Virus record (IMG/VR): IMGVR_UViG_3300042402_000726
Location: 1-53,148 of that record
Strand: one strand, 5' to 3'
DNA from: a virus
Length of the DNA stretch: 53,148 bases
Shown here: positions 41,363-49,004 of the stretch, one piece after another
Layout of the letters: every line of letters begins with the position of its first letter
Numbering within the stretch: position 1 is the first letter of the stretch
Translations under genes and position numbers: made by a program
Notes under the pieces: generated by a model
Seen by the model: only the letters and a program-made list of their open reading frames with translations
What the model was told of the DNA's origin: nothing
Database searches by the model: none

Positions 41363-41392
41363 GTAATAGTGCTTGTCTTTCCAAGCTGTCAA
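41363..41392 (-). promoter_or_regulatory. Strong sigma70 promoter just upstream of the tRNA-like element
   Basis: Minus-strand TTGACA (41392-41387), 18-bp spacer, TATTAC (41368-41363). The predicted start would fall about 5-7 bp before the tRNA-like acceptor stem, so this promoter appears dedicated to that RNA. Confidence 0.6.
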
Positions 41393-41470
41393 CATAACTA
41401 AACCCAAACTACAAACCAGCCATTGATAAATCGCCAAAAATAAAAATGCTGATTTGTGTTTGGCATAAAC

Positions 41471-41641
41471 TTATTCGTCGTCTTCTAAATGCTCTGACGA
41501 TGCTCTTTGAATCATCATACTATCTGCTAGGTAATACGCAAGACTTGGAATGGTTTCAAACGCTACATTTAATCTTCCAGCCAAAATTCCCTGCATTGCA
41601 TGTGCCGCAAAATAATCTCGCAGATCTTCGTATTCAGTCAT
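41471..41641 (-). CDS. Small acidic hypothetical protein (56 aa)
   Basis: 56 residues beginning MTEYEDLRDYFAAHAMQGIL and ending SSEHLEDDE. Its start overlaps the stop of the 108-residue gene by one base. I recognise the phrase DLRDYFAAxAxQG as recurrent in small phage proteins of unknown function. It lacks cysteines and membrane segments. It is probably expressed from the same leader as the upstream gene. Confidence 0.68.
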   Translation of the reverse strand: MTEYEDLRDYFAAHAMQGILAGRLNVAFETIPSLAYYLADSMMIQRASSEHLEDDE

Positions 41642-41967
41642 TACTTTTCTCCGTTAAAACAATCTTTATTGTTTTCAATAAATAAAATTAAATCATTGTA
41701 TAAATCAACGTACTTTTCTTTTAAGTAAAACGAATCTTTAGTCTTAGCAAATCTTTTTTCTTCAAGATTATAAGCTAACCAAAAATTAATTTTTGAATTT
41801 AAATACCCATCACCAACAAGTTTAAAATTAATCCAACTGCCAGCGTCACCGATGTTAAATATTCGATTGTAAAATATCCATTCAACATTTTTAAAATTAC
41901 TAACCTTTCCAATGGCTAAATAATCTTCTGTCTTTGGATGTGTTCCGCCAAATAATACATTGCTCAT
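41641..41967 (-). CDS. Hypothetical protein (108 aa) behind a structured leader
   Basis: 108 residues starting MSNVLFGGTHPKTEDYLAIG, with aromatic-rich middle (VEWIFYNRIFNIGDAGSWIN, FWLAYNLEEKRFAKTK) and a helical end. It is more AT-rich than its neighbours. No domain recognised. The start lies about 14 bp after a T8 tract ending the structured leader at 41981-42090. A weak Shine-Dalgarno suggests low or conditional expression. Confidence 0.62.
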   Translation of the reverse strand: MSNVLFGGTHPKTEDYLAIGKVSNFKNVEWIFYNRIFNIGDAGSWINFKLVGDGYLNSKINFWLAYNLEEKRFAKTKDSFYLKEKYVDLYNDLILFIENNKDCFNGEK

Positions 41968-41980
41968 AAATTTTACCCAT

Positions 41981-42090
41981 AAAAAAAACCGTCTTCTTTG
42001 TTAGGTGATAATTGCCGTGAAAAGTTGCGGCTCTAACTTGAATTCGGTTTTGTTTAACTTTTCACTAAATTAGGTTTATCACAACCTAGA
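41981..42090 (-). ncRNA. Structured leader RNA ending in T8 (possible attenuator or small RNA)
   Basis: On the minus strand the predicted RNA starts about 42088. It has a hairpin TAGGTT/AACCTA with loop GTGATA (42071-42088), a perfect 10-bp stem GTGAAAAGTT/AACTTTTCAC (42017-42065), then TATCAC (42010-42005), complementary to the first loop (pseudoknot), and finally CGG followed by T8 at 41988-41981. An alternative fold uses AAACCG/CGGTTT, GTTAG/CTAAC and GCCG/CGGC, ending at the T8 as a terminator and breaking the 10-bp stem. The two folds are mutually exclusive, as in riboswitches or attenuators. It is not a class I recognise. Confidence 0.5.
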
Positions 42091-42094
42091 AATA

Positions 42095-42122
42095 ATTATA
42101 CAGTATTTTTAAAAATTATACA
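42095..42122 (-). promoter_or_regulatory. Two extended -10 elements (TGTATAAT) before the leader RNA
   Basis: On the minus strand TGTATAAT occurs at 42122-42115 and again at 42102-42095, 20 bp apart. Both have the TG of an extended -10; -35 regions are weak (TTTTAA-like upstream of the first). The nearer copy would start RNA at about 42088, precisely at the first hairpin. Confidence 0.55.
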
Positions 42123-42156
42123 TGAATTTATTACGCTTAAAAGTTCGCACAACATA

Positions 42157-42206
42157 AACGCCCTACCCGCCCTACTTCTAAAGAAAGTAGGGCGTGGGCG
42201 GGCGTT
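42157..42206. repeat. Large GC-rich imperfect hairpin
   Basis: Outer stem AACGCCC (42157-42163) with GGGCGTT (42200-42206). Inner stem GCCCTACTT (42169-42177) with AAGTAGGGC (42185-42193). The internal loop is also largely C on one side and G on the other. It stands out in an AT-rich neighbourhood. It could be a terminator stem, an origin structure or a binding site. Confidence 0.75.
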
Positions 42207-42224
42207 ATTTATGCTGTTTTTGTC

Positions 42225-42270
42225 AAAACGCCCGCCCTAATTAAAATACCGCCCTAGGGCGTTTTGGGCG
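42225..42270. repeat. Second GC-rich inverted repeat after the primase gene
   Basis: AAAACGCCC (42225-42233) pairs with GGGCGTTTT (42257-42265). Within it lie GCCCTA/TAGGGC palindromes. On the minus strand the stem ends in TTTTG, so it could terminate the primase transcript, whose stop is at 42276. It shares CGCCCTA units with the hairpin at 42157-42206, suggesting a common binding or structural role. Confidence 0.65.
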
Positions 42271-42275
42271 TTCCA

Positions 42276-44288
42276 TTATTTCTCATTTTTCATCATAATG
42301 AGTGCTGATGCATTAACTTGATCAATCATAATCCAGCCATGCTCAAATGGTTTTATCACGTCACCACCTTCCATCAGATTTACAAAGCCATTTGTTGTAG
42401 ATGGTTTTAAAGCATTCTCTGCTGTGCGCTTTGCCCAACCGTCTGCATCAAGTTTTGCCAAGAATGCTGATCGACTAATATACGGCATCTCCTCTCTGAT
42501 TTCTGTGCCAGTTGCAAACCACACCTTCTCAAATAGCTTTCTGTGCGTATCTAACTTTGAATCTTTTTTAACCGCAACTGGTACATCAGCAGGTGACAAC
42601 ACGGCACTGTAAACTTGGTCGCCATCCTCATCAATCCATCCAGTAATAGCAATCTTTTCAAGCGTTGCATAAACATCCAATGTTAACTCAGCATCCTTTG
42701 ATTTCTTTTGTGATATTTGCATTGGCTTGTTTTCATCACCAGGCGAAACACTGATTTCAATATCGAGTGCGCCACGCCATGCTGACGATCCACGCGCTCT
42801 GTGTTGCGTTTCAGCAGACACCCCTGTGTGATGCACTAAGATAACGGTACATCCAAACTCAATCATCAAACCAGCGCACGCATCTAGCATGCTTTTTGTG
42901 TCTTGTGCTGAGTTTTCATCACCAAGCAAAAAACGATGCAAGGTATCAAAAACAATTAGGCTTGGTCTTTCATCAAGACTTAATAACGCTTCACGCACAC
43001 GCTGATAACCTGCCGGTGTATTAAGATCGCACCCCGACTTTGATACCCACATATTAAGTTTGCCAATATTATTCTTTTGCTTCCACGCAGCTATTCGACC
43101 ACGCAAACCATGATGACCTTCACCGGCAAAGTAGCCAACTGATCCAGGCTTAACTTTATGTCCCATCCATTCACCACCGCCAGATGCAATGCGAAGGCAC
43201 TGATCAAGAACCATAAATGTTTTACCACCACCAGACGGGCCATGAATCATGATTAATGCTTCTTCTTGTAGCCATCCTTTTATCAGCCACTTGATTGGCG
43301 AAGGTTGCGTGCTTAAATCATCAGCAGGAATTAACCAGTTGTCTTTTGGTGGCATAAGTAAACTCAGTAAATCACCACCATTAGCAACGTAATCGTTAGC
43401 ATCACCAAGTTCTGGTGGCGAAACTATTCTTGCGCCATGTTTTGCTGATGCTTGCTCTGCGTAACGCATACCGACACCAGATGAGTCATTATCGGCAACA
43501 ATAACAATGTCCTGTGTTGCGCCATAGGCTTCTCTCATGATGCCTGTCACTGGAACAATGTTTGATGCGGAGTAAGCAACGATACAAATACTGCCTGTTG
43601 CTTCATGAATGGTAGCGGCTGTGGCAAAGCCTTCTGCAATAAAAATGGTTTTAGGATTTTCAGCGTTTCCAATTGACCAAAACTTCCCGCCAGTTGCACC
43701 ACCTTTATGATAGAGCTTACCACCGTCTGTTGAAATATATTGAAGCGTTGATAAGGTGCCATCTTTGTTTAACAATGGAACAACAAGTCGTCCATCACCA
43801 GTGACTCTTGCACCATGAACGCAGATGCCTTTCTTTTTTAAGTAAGGATGTTCTTTGTTTGCGGGCGTGCAATCTGACCATATCTTTGATACTACATCCT
43901 CAGTAACTTCATGTTGTTTTGCAAGTTCAGCGTCACGAGCAACTTTAGCTTCAGACATTCTGCGCGAATGCGCCATTTCTTCTGCGGCAGTAAACTTTCG
44001 CCCAATGTCTGCACGAAATGACATTTCAATTCCAGCTCGCCAATCACCAAACCTACCTGCCGGTGTACCATCGCCATAACAAATGTACCATCCTGTTTTA
44101 TCTCCAGCACCCGATGATCCTTTTGATCCTGTTCTAAATCGATGAATCTTTCCATCCATGTAAATAGTAGATGGTGGATCAATGCCAACATCACGCATCG
44201 CATTAACTAATTGCGACTCTGGCGACTCTGGCACCGATTCCACTGGCGGATAAAAACTCCCATTAAAAATATTAGTTAGATCTGCCAT
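42276..44288 (-). CDS. Primase-helicase: Toprim plus RepA-like AAA ATPase
   Basis: 670 residues. N-terminal part: IHRFRTGSKGSSGAGDKTGW resembles the DUF3987/RepA-primase N-terminal region. Toprim near 205-295: TIFIAEGFATAATIHEAT, then IVIVADNDSSGVGM. The C-terminal RepA-like ATPase has IMIHGPSGGGKTFMVLDQ (Walker A near 340), GSVGYFAGEGHHGLRGR, and LIVFDTLHRFLLGDEN (Walker B near 430), followed by VILVHHTGVS. It probably primes and unwinds during phage replication. No polymerase is encoded, so host polymerase would extend. It overlaps the HTH gene upstream by 17 bp. Confidence 0.9.
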   Translation of the reverse strand: MADLTNIFNGSFYPPVESVPESPESQLVNAMRDVGIDPPSTIYMDGKIHRFRTGSKGSSGAGDKTGWYICYGDGTPAGRFGDWRAGIEMSFRADIGRKFTAAEEMAHSRRMSEAKVARDAELAKQHEVTEDVVSKIWSDCTPANKEHPYLKKKGICVHGARVTGDGRLVVPLLNKDGTLSTLQYISTDGGKLYHKGGATGGKFWSIGNAENPKTIFIAEGFATAATIHEATGSICIVAYSASNIVPVTGIMREAYGATQDIVIVADNDSSGVGMRYAEQASAKHGARIVSPPELGDANDYVANGGDLLSLLMPPKDNWLIPADDLSTQPSPIKWLIKGWLQEEALIMIHGPSGGGKTFMVLDQCLRIASGGGEWMGHKVKPGSVGYFAGEGHHGLRGRIAAWKQKNNIGKLNMWVSKSGCDLNTPAGYQRVREALLSLDERPSLIVFDTLHRFLLGDENSAQDTKSMLDACAGLMIEFGCTVILVHHTGVSAETQHRARGSSAWRGALDIEISVSPGDENKPMQISQKKSKDAELTLDVYATLEKIAITGWIDEDGDQVYSAVLSPADVPVAVKKDSKLDTHRKLFEKVWFATGTEIREEMPYISRSAFLAKLDADGWAKRTAENALKPSTTNGFVNLMEGGDVIKPFEHGWIMIDQVNASALIMMKNEK

Positions 44289-44457
44289 TGTTGCTTTCCA
44301 AGTAATCAGTTAATTTTGTCATGACTTTATAAGTCGGATTAGCATTTTCATTATCTCTAATCTCTCTAATGGTATTGAAATGAATGCCTGTTGCTTCTGC
44401 AATCATAGATACTCTGCGATCTTTTAATAATTCTCTTATTTCATCTAACTTCATCAT
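44272..44457 (-). CDS. Small HTH regulator (Cro/CI-like)
   Basis: 61 residues. LDEIRELLKDRRVSMIAEAT, GIHFNTIREIRDNENANPTY has the XRE-type HTH pattern, missing the usual dimerisation extension. It is divergent from the plus-strand replication operon, from which it is separated by a promoter containing an ACATT...AATGT inverted repeat. It could repress one or both directions. An AGGA site precedes the ATG pair at 44457/44454. Regulation is inferred from placement. Confidence 0.8.
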   Translation of the reverse strand: MMKLDEIRELLKDRRVSMIAEATGIHFNTIREIRDNENANPTYKVMTKLTDYLESNNGRSN

Positions 44458-44518
44458 TTTTTTTATTCCTGTTGGTGGTTAATTTTTGAAATAGAATATC
44501 ATAAATAATATTTTATTG

Positions 44519-44547
44519 TTGACATTTAATATTAAAATGTTTAAGAT
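44519..44547 (+). promoter_or_regulatory. Strong sigma70 promoter of the replication operon
   Basis: TTGACA at 44519-44524, 17-bp spacer, TAAGAT at 44542-44547; consensus -35 and ideal spacing. It lies 57 bp upstream of the first plus-strand gene. A hairpin GAGCT/AGCTC (44558-44586) in the leader precedes the ribosome site GGAG. Confidence 0.75.
44522..44540. promoter_or_regulatory. Candidate operator inside the promoter
   Basis: ACATTTAATATTAAAATGT is a near-perfect inverted repeat in the spacer of the 44519 promoter. A related AACATT/AATGTT palindrome overlaps the other plus-strand promoter at 49356-49369. The adjacent HTH gene supplies a plausible ligand. Confidence 0.45.
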
Positions 44548-44603
44548 CTTTTCTCAAGAGCTAACCGGAATTCCTCCAACCAGCTCAGAACAGGAGAAAA
44601 ACA

Positions 44604-45278
44604 ATGGCTATTAATTTAAAAAACACGTCTGATGTACACACCAATGGCGTTAAAGTTTTAGTGTACGGACATGCTGGCGTTGGCAAAACTACGTTGTCAA
44701 CGACAATGCCAAATCCCGTGATTATAAGTGCGGAAGGTGGTTTATTGTCAATTAAAGACAGCAACATACCTTACGTTGAAGTATCAAACATGGCGGATAT
44801 AACTGAGATATATTCTTGGTTGTTAACACCAGAAGGCAGTCAGTTTGATTCCGTTATCTTAGATAGTTTATCTGAGATTGGTGAAGTTGTTTTAAACCAT
44901 GAAAAGTCTGTAAATAAAGATGGTCGCGCTGCTTATGGCGAGATGGCTACGCAGATGACAGCGTTAATTCGCGCATTTCGTGATCTTCCAGGTAAAAATG
45001 TTTTAATGACCGCCAAAGTTGAAAAGTCGCAAGACGAAACTGGTCGAATGATGTACGCGCCATCAATGCCAGGTGCGAAGTTAGGACAAACGCTTCCATA
45101 CTTTTTTGATTTAGTCTTGGCACTTCGCGTTGAGAAAGATGCTGACGGTGTTGCTCAACGCGCATTGATGTGTGATAGCGATGGACTATGGATGGCAAAA
45201 GATAGATCCGGAAAACTACAAGCATGGGAGCAACCAGACTTAGGCGCAATCATCAAAGAAATTGGCGGTGCAAAATGA
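44604..45278 (+). CDS. Sak4-like RecA-fold ATPase (AAA_24)
   Basis: 224 residues. Walker A VLVYGHAGVGKTTLSTTMPN near residue 18, then IISAEGGLLS, and the Walker B strand SVILDSLSEIGEVV near 92. The family (AAA_24, Sak4) comprises phage single-strand annealing or recombination ATPases with a RecA core, normally beside an SSB, as here (DUF669 two genes on). First gene after the main promoter with a good GGAG ribosome site. It likely drives recombination and replication. Confidence 0.88.
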   Translation: MAINLKNTSDVHTNGVKVLVYGHAGVGKTTLSTTMPNPVIISAEGGLLSIKDSNIPYVEVSNMADITEIYSWLLTPEGSQFDSVILDSLSEIGEVVLNHEKSVNKDGRAAYGEMATQMTALIRAFRDLPGKNVLMTAKVEKSQDETGRMMYAPSMPGAKLGQTLPYFFDLVLALRVEKDADGVAQRALMCDSDGLWMAKDRSGKLQAWEQPDLGAIIKEIGGAK

Positions 45279-45658
45279 ACATCACCGAATTATCTAACCG
45301 CTGGTTAGAATTAAAAGTTCAAGAAGATTACGTTATTTCAGAACGTCGATACATTGAAGATCAAATATCTTCTTTGATGAAGATACAGGAAACGCTCGAA
45401 GGCGTTGAAACAAAAAAAATTGGTAGTTTTGTAATCAAAGTTACTGGACGAATTGACAGAAAAGTTAATTCAGAAATGCTACAAGAAATTGCGGCAGAAA
45501 ATGGATTATCTGAGCATCTATCGGCTTTATTTAGATGGACACCTGCTATTAACATGACAGCGTGGAAAAGATGCTCACCCGAAATAACGAATGTTTTACT
45601 TGGTGCTGTTACATCAAAACCTGGTAGACCATCATATAAAATCACAATTGAGGAATAA
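45275..45658 (+). CDS. DUF7173-like hypothetical recombination-locus protein
   Basis: 127 residues from the ATG at 45275, which overlaps the Sak4 stop as ATGA. N-terminal coiled coil (ELKVQEDYVISERRYIEDQI), then ETKKIGSFVIKVTGRIDRKV and a C-terminal globular part with WTPAINMTAWKRC and GRPSYKITIEE. It resembles a phage family commonly located between Sak4 and DUF669 genes. No catalytic residue seen; possibly a loader or inhibitor. Confidence 0.7.
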   Translation: MNITELSNRWLELKVQEDYVISERRYIEDQISSLMKIQETLEGVETKKIGSFVIKVTGRIDRKVNSEMLQEIAAENGLSEHLSALFRWTPAINMTAWKRCSPEITNVLLGAVTSKPGRPSYKITIEE

Positions 45659-45661
45659 GTC

Positions 45662-46144
45662 ATGGCATTTTTAGAACAAACATTTAGCGTAGAAGATTTA
45701 CCAGTATCAACTAATAGTTATGAATTAGTACCAGAAGGTTGGTACACAGCAACTATTTCTGGTGCTGAAATTAAAACAACAAAAGCAGGTAATGGTCAGT
45801 ATATTAATGTTAAATACACTATTGTTGGTCCAACACATCAAGGACGCATTGTGTTTGGCATGATTAACATTAAAAACCCAAATCCTCAAGCAGAAGAAAT
45901 TGGTCGCCAACAACTTGGTGAAGTCATGCGTGCGATTGGTTTAGCTAGAGTATCAGATACCGACCAATTAATTGGTGGCACATTGTCTATCAAAATTAAA
46001 ATCACGCCAGCTAATGGCAATTATGAAGCATCAAACAGCGTAAATGGGTTTAAAACATCTGGCAATGGCATTGCACTTGCGCCAAAGGCAACATCAATAC
46101 CACCAGCAGATGGCAAAGCACCACCACCTTGGGCAACTAAGTAA
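45662..46144 (+). CDS. DUF669-like protein (putative single-strand DNA-binding)
   Basis: 160 residues. VPEGWYTATISGAEIKTTKAG, then GQYINVKYTIVG, and EIGRQQLGEVMRAIGL with LIGGTLSIKIKI show the beta-barrel DUF669 layout. The C-terminus is Pro-rich, ending PPPWATK rather than the acidic tail of bacterial SSB. Neighbouring Sak4 and nuclease genes are consistent with an SSB. It is followed by a textbook terminator. Confidence 0.83.
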   Translation: MAFLEQTFSVEDLPVSTNSYELVPEGWYTATISGAEIKTTKAGNGQYINVKYTIVGPTHQGRIVFGMINIKNPNPQAEEIGRQQLGEVMRAIGLARVSDTDQLIGGTLSIKIKITPANGNYEASNSVNGFKTSGNGIALAPKATSIPPADGKAPPPWATK

Positions 46145-46154
46145 GTAACAAAAT

Positions 46155-46180
46155 AAGGGCGTTTAACACACGCCCTTTTT
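46155..46180 (+). terminator. Rho-independent terminator after the DUF669 gene
   Basis: Perfect stem AAGGGCGT (46155-46162)/ACGCCCTT (46170-46177), 7-nt loop, and T tract through 46180. It separates the Sak4-DUF669 block from the nuclease-helicase block. Confidence 0.92.
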
Positions 46181-46193
46181 CTTCGGAGTATTT

Positions 46194-47213
46194 ATGTTAA
46201 TTCCAGAATCAAATCACTCTATATCCGTGCTAGTAGATAAAGCGCATCAAGACAGAAAAGAAAAGCCAAGACCACACATGGGTGGATCTATGCTTGGTCA
46301 TTCATGTGACCGATGGCTGTGGCTGTCATTTAGATGGGCAGTGCAAGAAGAATTTGAAGGTAGACTGTTAAGATTGTTTAGACGCGGACACTTGGAGGAA
46401 GTCACCATTGTGTCAGATTTAAGATCTATTGGCATTCATATTGGCAATACATCTGAGCATCAATCGCGTGTTGATTTTGGATGTCATGTATCTGGATCGC
46501 TTGATGGCATTATATTTTCTGGCGTACCAGAAGCACCAAGCAAAAAACACATTTTAGAGGCCAAGACACACTCTTTAAAATCGTTTGATGATCTAGTCAA
46601 ACATGGCGTAGAAAAGTCTAAGCCGATGCACTACATTCAAATGCAAGTGTATATGCAAGGATCTGGTATTGACCGTGCGCTTTATTATGCTGTCTGTAAA
46701 AACGATGATCGTATTTACACAGAGCGAGTCAAATTTGTGCCAGAAATAGCTGAAAAATATATCAGTCGTGGTCACAGGATTGTTAAGTCAGAGCGCATGC
46801 CAGAACCACTTAGTCCAGATCCGAGCTGGTACGAATGCAAATTTTGTGCAGCGCATGAGTTTTGCCACAAAACAAAAATAACCAAACACGTTAACTGCCG
46901 AACCTGTGCGCATTCAACTGCGATGGATGACAGCACTTGGCGATGTGAACGCCATGACGCGGATGCTATACCAGTAGAATTTCAACAAGTTGGCTGTGAC
47001 GCGCATGTGTTACATCCAGACCTTGTACCTTATCAACGCAAAGATTCACCAGACGGCAATCATGCGGTTTATGTAATTGATGGTGTAGACGTGATCAATG
47101 GTGAAAATGGTTATAAGTCATCAGAGATAGTGGCAAACCCACAAGCGTGCATTAGTAACGATACTTTTATTGCTGATCTTAGAAATATATTTGACGGGAA
47201 GATAGTAGGATGA
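46194..47213 (+). CDS. PD-(D/E)XK (Cas4/RecB-like) nuclease
   Basis: 339 residues. Early CDRWLWLSFRWAVQ and FRRGHLEEVT contain the helix and first Glu/His, then GSLDGIIF (Asp) near 104 and HILEAKTHSLKSF (ExK) near 122, followed by MHYIQMQVYMQGSGID (QxxxY-like). C-terminal cysteines (WYECKFCAAHEFC, NCRTCAHS, WRCERH) could hold an iron-sulfur or zinc centre, as in Cas4/AddB-type. It is likely an exonuclease acting with Sak4. It overlaps the helicase gene by 4 bp. Good GGAG ribosome site. Confidence 0.88.
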   Translation: MLIPESNHSISVLVDKAHQDRKEKPRPHMGGSMLGHSCDRWLWLSFRWAVQEEFEGRLLRLFRRGHLEEVTIVSDLRSIGIHIGNTSEHQSRVDFGCHVSGSLDGIIFSGVPEAPSKKHILEAKTHSLKSFDDLVKHGVEKSKPMHYIQMQVYMQGSGIDRALYYAVCKNDDRIYTERVKFVPEIAEKYISRGHRIVKSERMPEPLSPDPSWYECKFCAAHEFCHKTKITKHVNCRTCAHSTAMDDSTWRCERHDADAIPVEFQQVGCDAHVLHPDLVPYQRKDSPDGNHAVYVIDGVDVINGENGYKSSEIVANPQACISNDTFIADLRNIFDGKIVG

Positions 47214-48820
47214 AACTCAGAGATTACCAACAACGATCTATAGATGAACTGTACAACTGGTTTAATGCTGGTCATAAAGGAAATCCTTGCATGGTGCTAC
47301 CAACAGGATCCGGAAAAAGTCATATTGTTGCCGCACTTTGCAAAGATGCGCTTCAGCAATGGCCAGAAACTAAAGTGTTAATGCTCACGCACGTTAAAGA
47401 ATTGATTGCACAAAATGCTGAAAAAATGCGAGAGCATTGGCAAAATGCACCACTGGGTATTTATTCATCAAGCCTAAAGAAAAAACAACTTGGCGAACCG
47501 ATTACATTTGCTGGCATTCAATCTGTTCGAGATAAAGCGCACCAACTTGGACATATTGATTTAGTCATCATTGATGAGTGTCATTTGGTGTCGCATAAAA
47601 ATGAAGGTGGTTATCGTAATTTATTATCAGATTTGAGTGTAATCAATCCACAATTGCGCGTGATTGGATTGACTGCAACGCCATATCGTTTGAATCACGG
47701 TTTGATTACAGACAAGCCAGCGTTGTTTGATGACATGTTGATGCCAGTCACTATTGAGTATTTAATCAGCAAAGGTTTTTTATGCACTTTAAGATCTAAA
47801 GTGACAAAAACAAAACTTGATACCAGTGAAGTGCATAAACGTGGCGGTGAATTTATTGAGTCAGAATTGCAAGCTGCTGTTGATACTGATGATAAAAATA
47901 AAGACGTTGTGAGTGAAGTGATTAGGCTTGCTGGCGATAGAAAAGCCTGGTTGTTTTTTTGTTCTGGTATTGATCATGCCGAGCATGTAAAAGATATGCT
48001 AATTAGTAAAGGCATCACAGCAGAATGCGTGACAGGTAAAACGCCACAAGCGCAACGCGATAGAATTATTGCTGATTATAAAGCTGGTAAAATTAAAGCG
48101 TTAACCAACGCCAATGTATTGACAACCGGGTTTGATTATCCAGATATTGACTTGATTGCAATGCTTCGACCAACGATGTCTGCTAGTCTTTATGTTCAGA
48201 TGGCTGGACGTGGTATGCGTCCAAAGTCACACACAGATCATTGTTTAGTGCTAGATTTTGCTGGCGTAGTTGAAACGCATGGACCTATTACAAATGTAAA
48301 ACCGCCCAATAAAAAAGAAGAAGGCAAAGGAGAAGCACCCGTTAAAGCATGCGATGAATGTGCTGAATTAGTTGCTATATCAACTAAAGTTTGTCCAGCG
48401 TGCGGCTATAAATTTCCAGAGCCAGAAGAAGCATCATTGCCATTAAAACTTAGAAACGATGACATTATGGGTATTGAAGGCTCAGAAATGGAAGTGACAA
48501 GCTGGAATTGGCGAAAGCATACATCTAAAGCATCTGGAAAAGAGATGCTTGCTGTGACCTATTACGGTGCTTTATCTGATGCGCCAGTGACAGAATATTT
48601 ATGTGTTGAACATGAAGGGTATGCAGGAGAAAAAGCCGCAAAGTTATTTGTTGAAATTGCATATAAAAGTAAATCAAATATACCTGCTGATTGGGATTGG
48701 GATTGGCCATTAGATTATATAGCATCGCACATTCAAGAACATGGAACACCACCATCATTAATCGAGTACACCAAAGATGGTAAATTTTATCGCGTAATAA
48801 ATCGGAGTTGGGATGTATAA
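47210..48820 (+). CDS. DECH-box superfamily 2 helicase
   Basis: 536 residues. Motif I VLPTGSGKSHIVAAL near residue 26, DEAD-like LVIIDECHLVSHK near 118, LTATPYRLNHG near 153, and helicase C motifs WLFFCSGIDHAEHV, ALTNANVLTTGFDYPDI, then QMAGRGMRPK. A four-Cys zinc ribbon follows (ACDECAEL, KVCPACGYKF). SSL2-like phage helicases of this type are thought to help replication or repair. The C-terminal 120 residues have DWDWDWPLDYI and resemble a separate conserved module. Confidence 0.93.
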   Translation: MKLRDYQQRSIDELYNWFNAGHKGNPCMVLPTGSGKSHIVAALCKDALQQWPETKVLMLTHVKELIAQNAEKMREHWQNAPLGIYSSSLKKKQLGEPITFAGIQSVRDKAHQLGHIDLVIIDECHLVSHKNEGGYRNLLSDLSVINPQLRVIGLTATPYRLNHGLITDKPALFDDMLMPVTIEYLISKGFLCTLRSKVTKTKLDTSEVHKRGGEFIESELQAAVDTDDKNKDVVSEVIRLAGDRKAWLFFCSGIDHAEHVKDMLISKGITAECVTGKTPQAQRDRIIADYKAGKIKALTNANVLTTGFDYPDIDLIAMLRPTMSASLYVQMAGRGMRPKSHTDHCLVLDFAGVVETHGPITNVKPPNKKEEGKGEAPVKACDECAELVAISTKVCPACGYKFPEPEEASLPLKLRNDDIMGIEGSEMEVTSWNWRKHTSKASGKEMLAVTYYGALSDAPVTEYLCVEHEGYAGEKAAKLFVEIAYKSKSNIPADWDWDWPLDYIASHIQEHGTPPSLIEYTKDGKFYRVINRSWDV

Positions 48821-49004
48821 AGAACCAGATTTTCTAATTGAATATAAAAAATTGAAGGCATTGCCACCACCAAAGTGCTGTCATACCTGTGACTTTTACA
48901 CTAAAAAAACGATGTTTTGCTCAAAATATAATATGAATCCGCCAGAGGATTTTGTGAATACGCAAGACAATTGCCCTAACTACATTGAGGAGTTACCATT
49001 CTAA
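48813..49004 (+). CDS. Small cysteine-rich protein (63 aa)
   Basis: 63 residues with CCHTCDFYTKKTMFCSKY and later CPNY, giving a pattern of several Cys typical of zinc- or iron-binding modules in phage replication clusters. It overlaps the helicase end by 8 bp and the VRR-NUC start by one base. Function is unknown. Confidence 0.68.
   Translation: MYKEPDFLIEYKKLKALPPPKCCHTCDFYTKKTMFCSKYNMNPPEDFVNTQDNCPNYIEELPF

Larger units (their letters stand above)
40880..41470. other. Region without a confident gene: structured RNA elements
   Basis: This 590-bp stretch holds, on the minus strand, a strong promoter (41363-41392), a tRNA-like element directly after it (41278-41358), a possible 68-codon frame (40989-41195), a hairpin followed by T6 (41100-41136), a GTTAC/GTAAC hairpin near 40990-41010 and an ATGACA/TGTCAT pair near 40940-40977. 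No plus-strand gene is credible. Confidence 0.7.
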
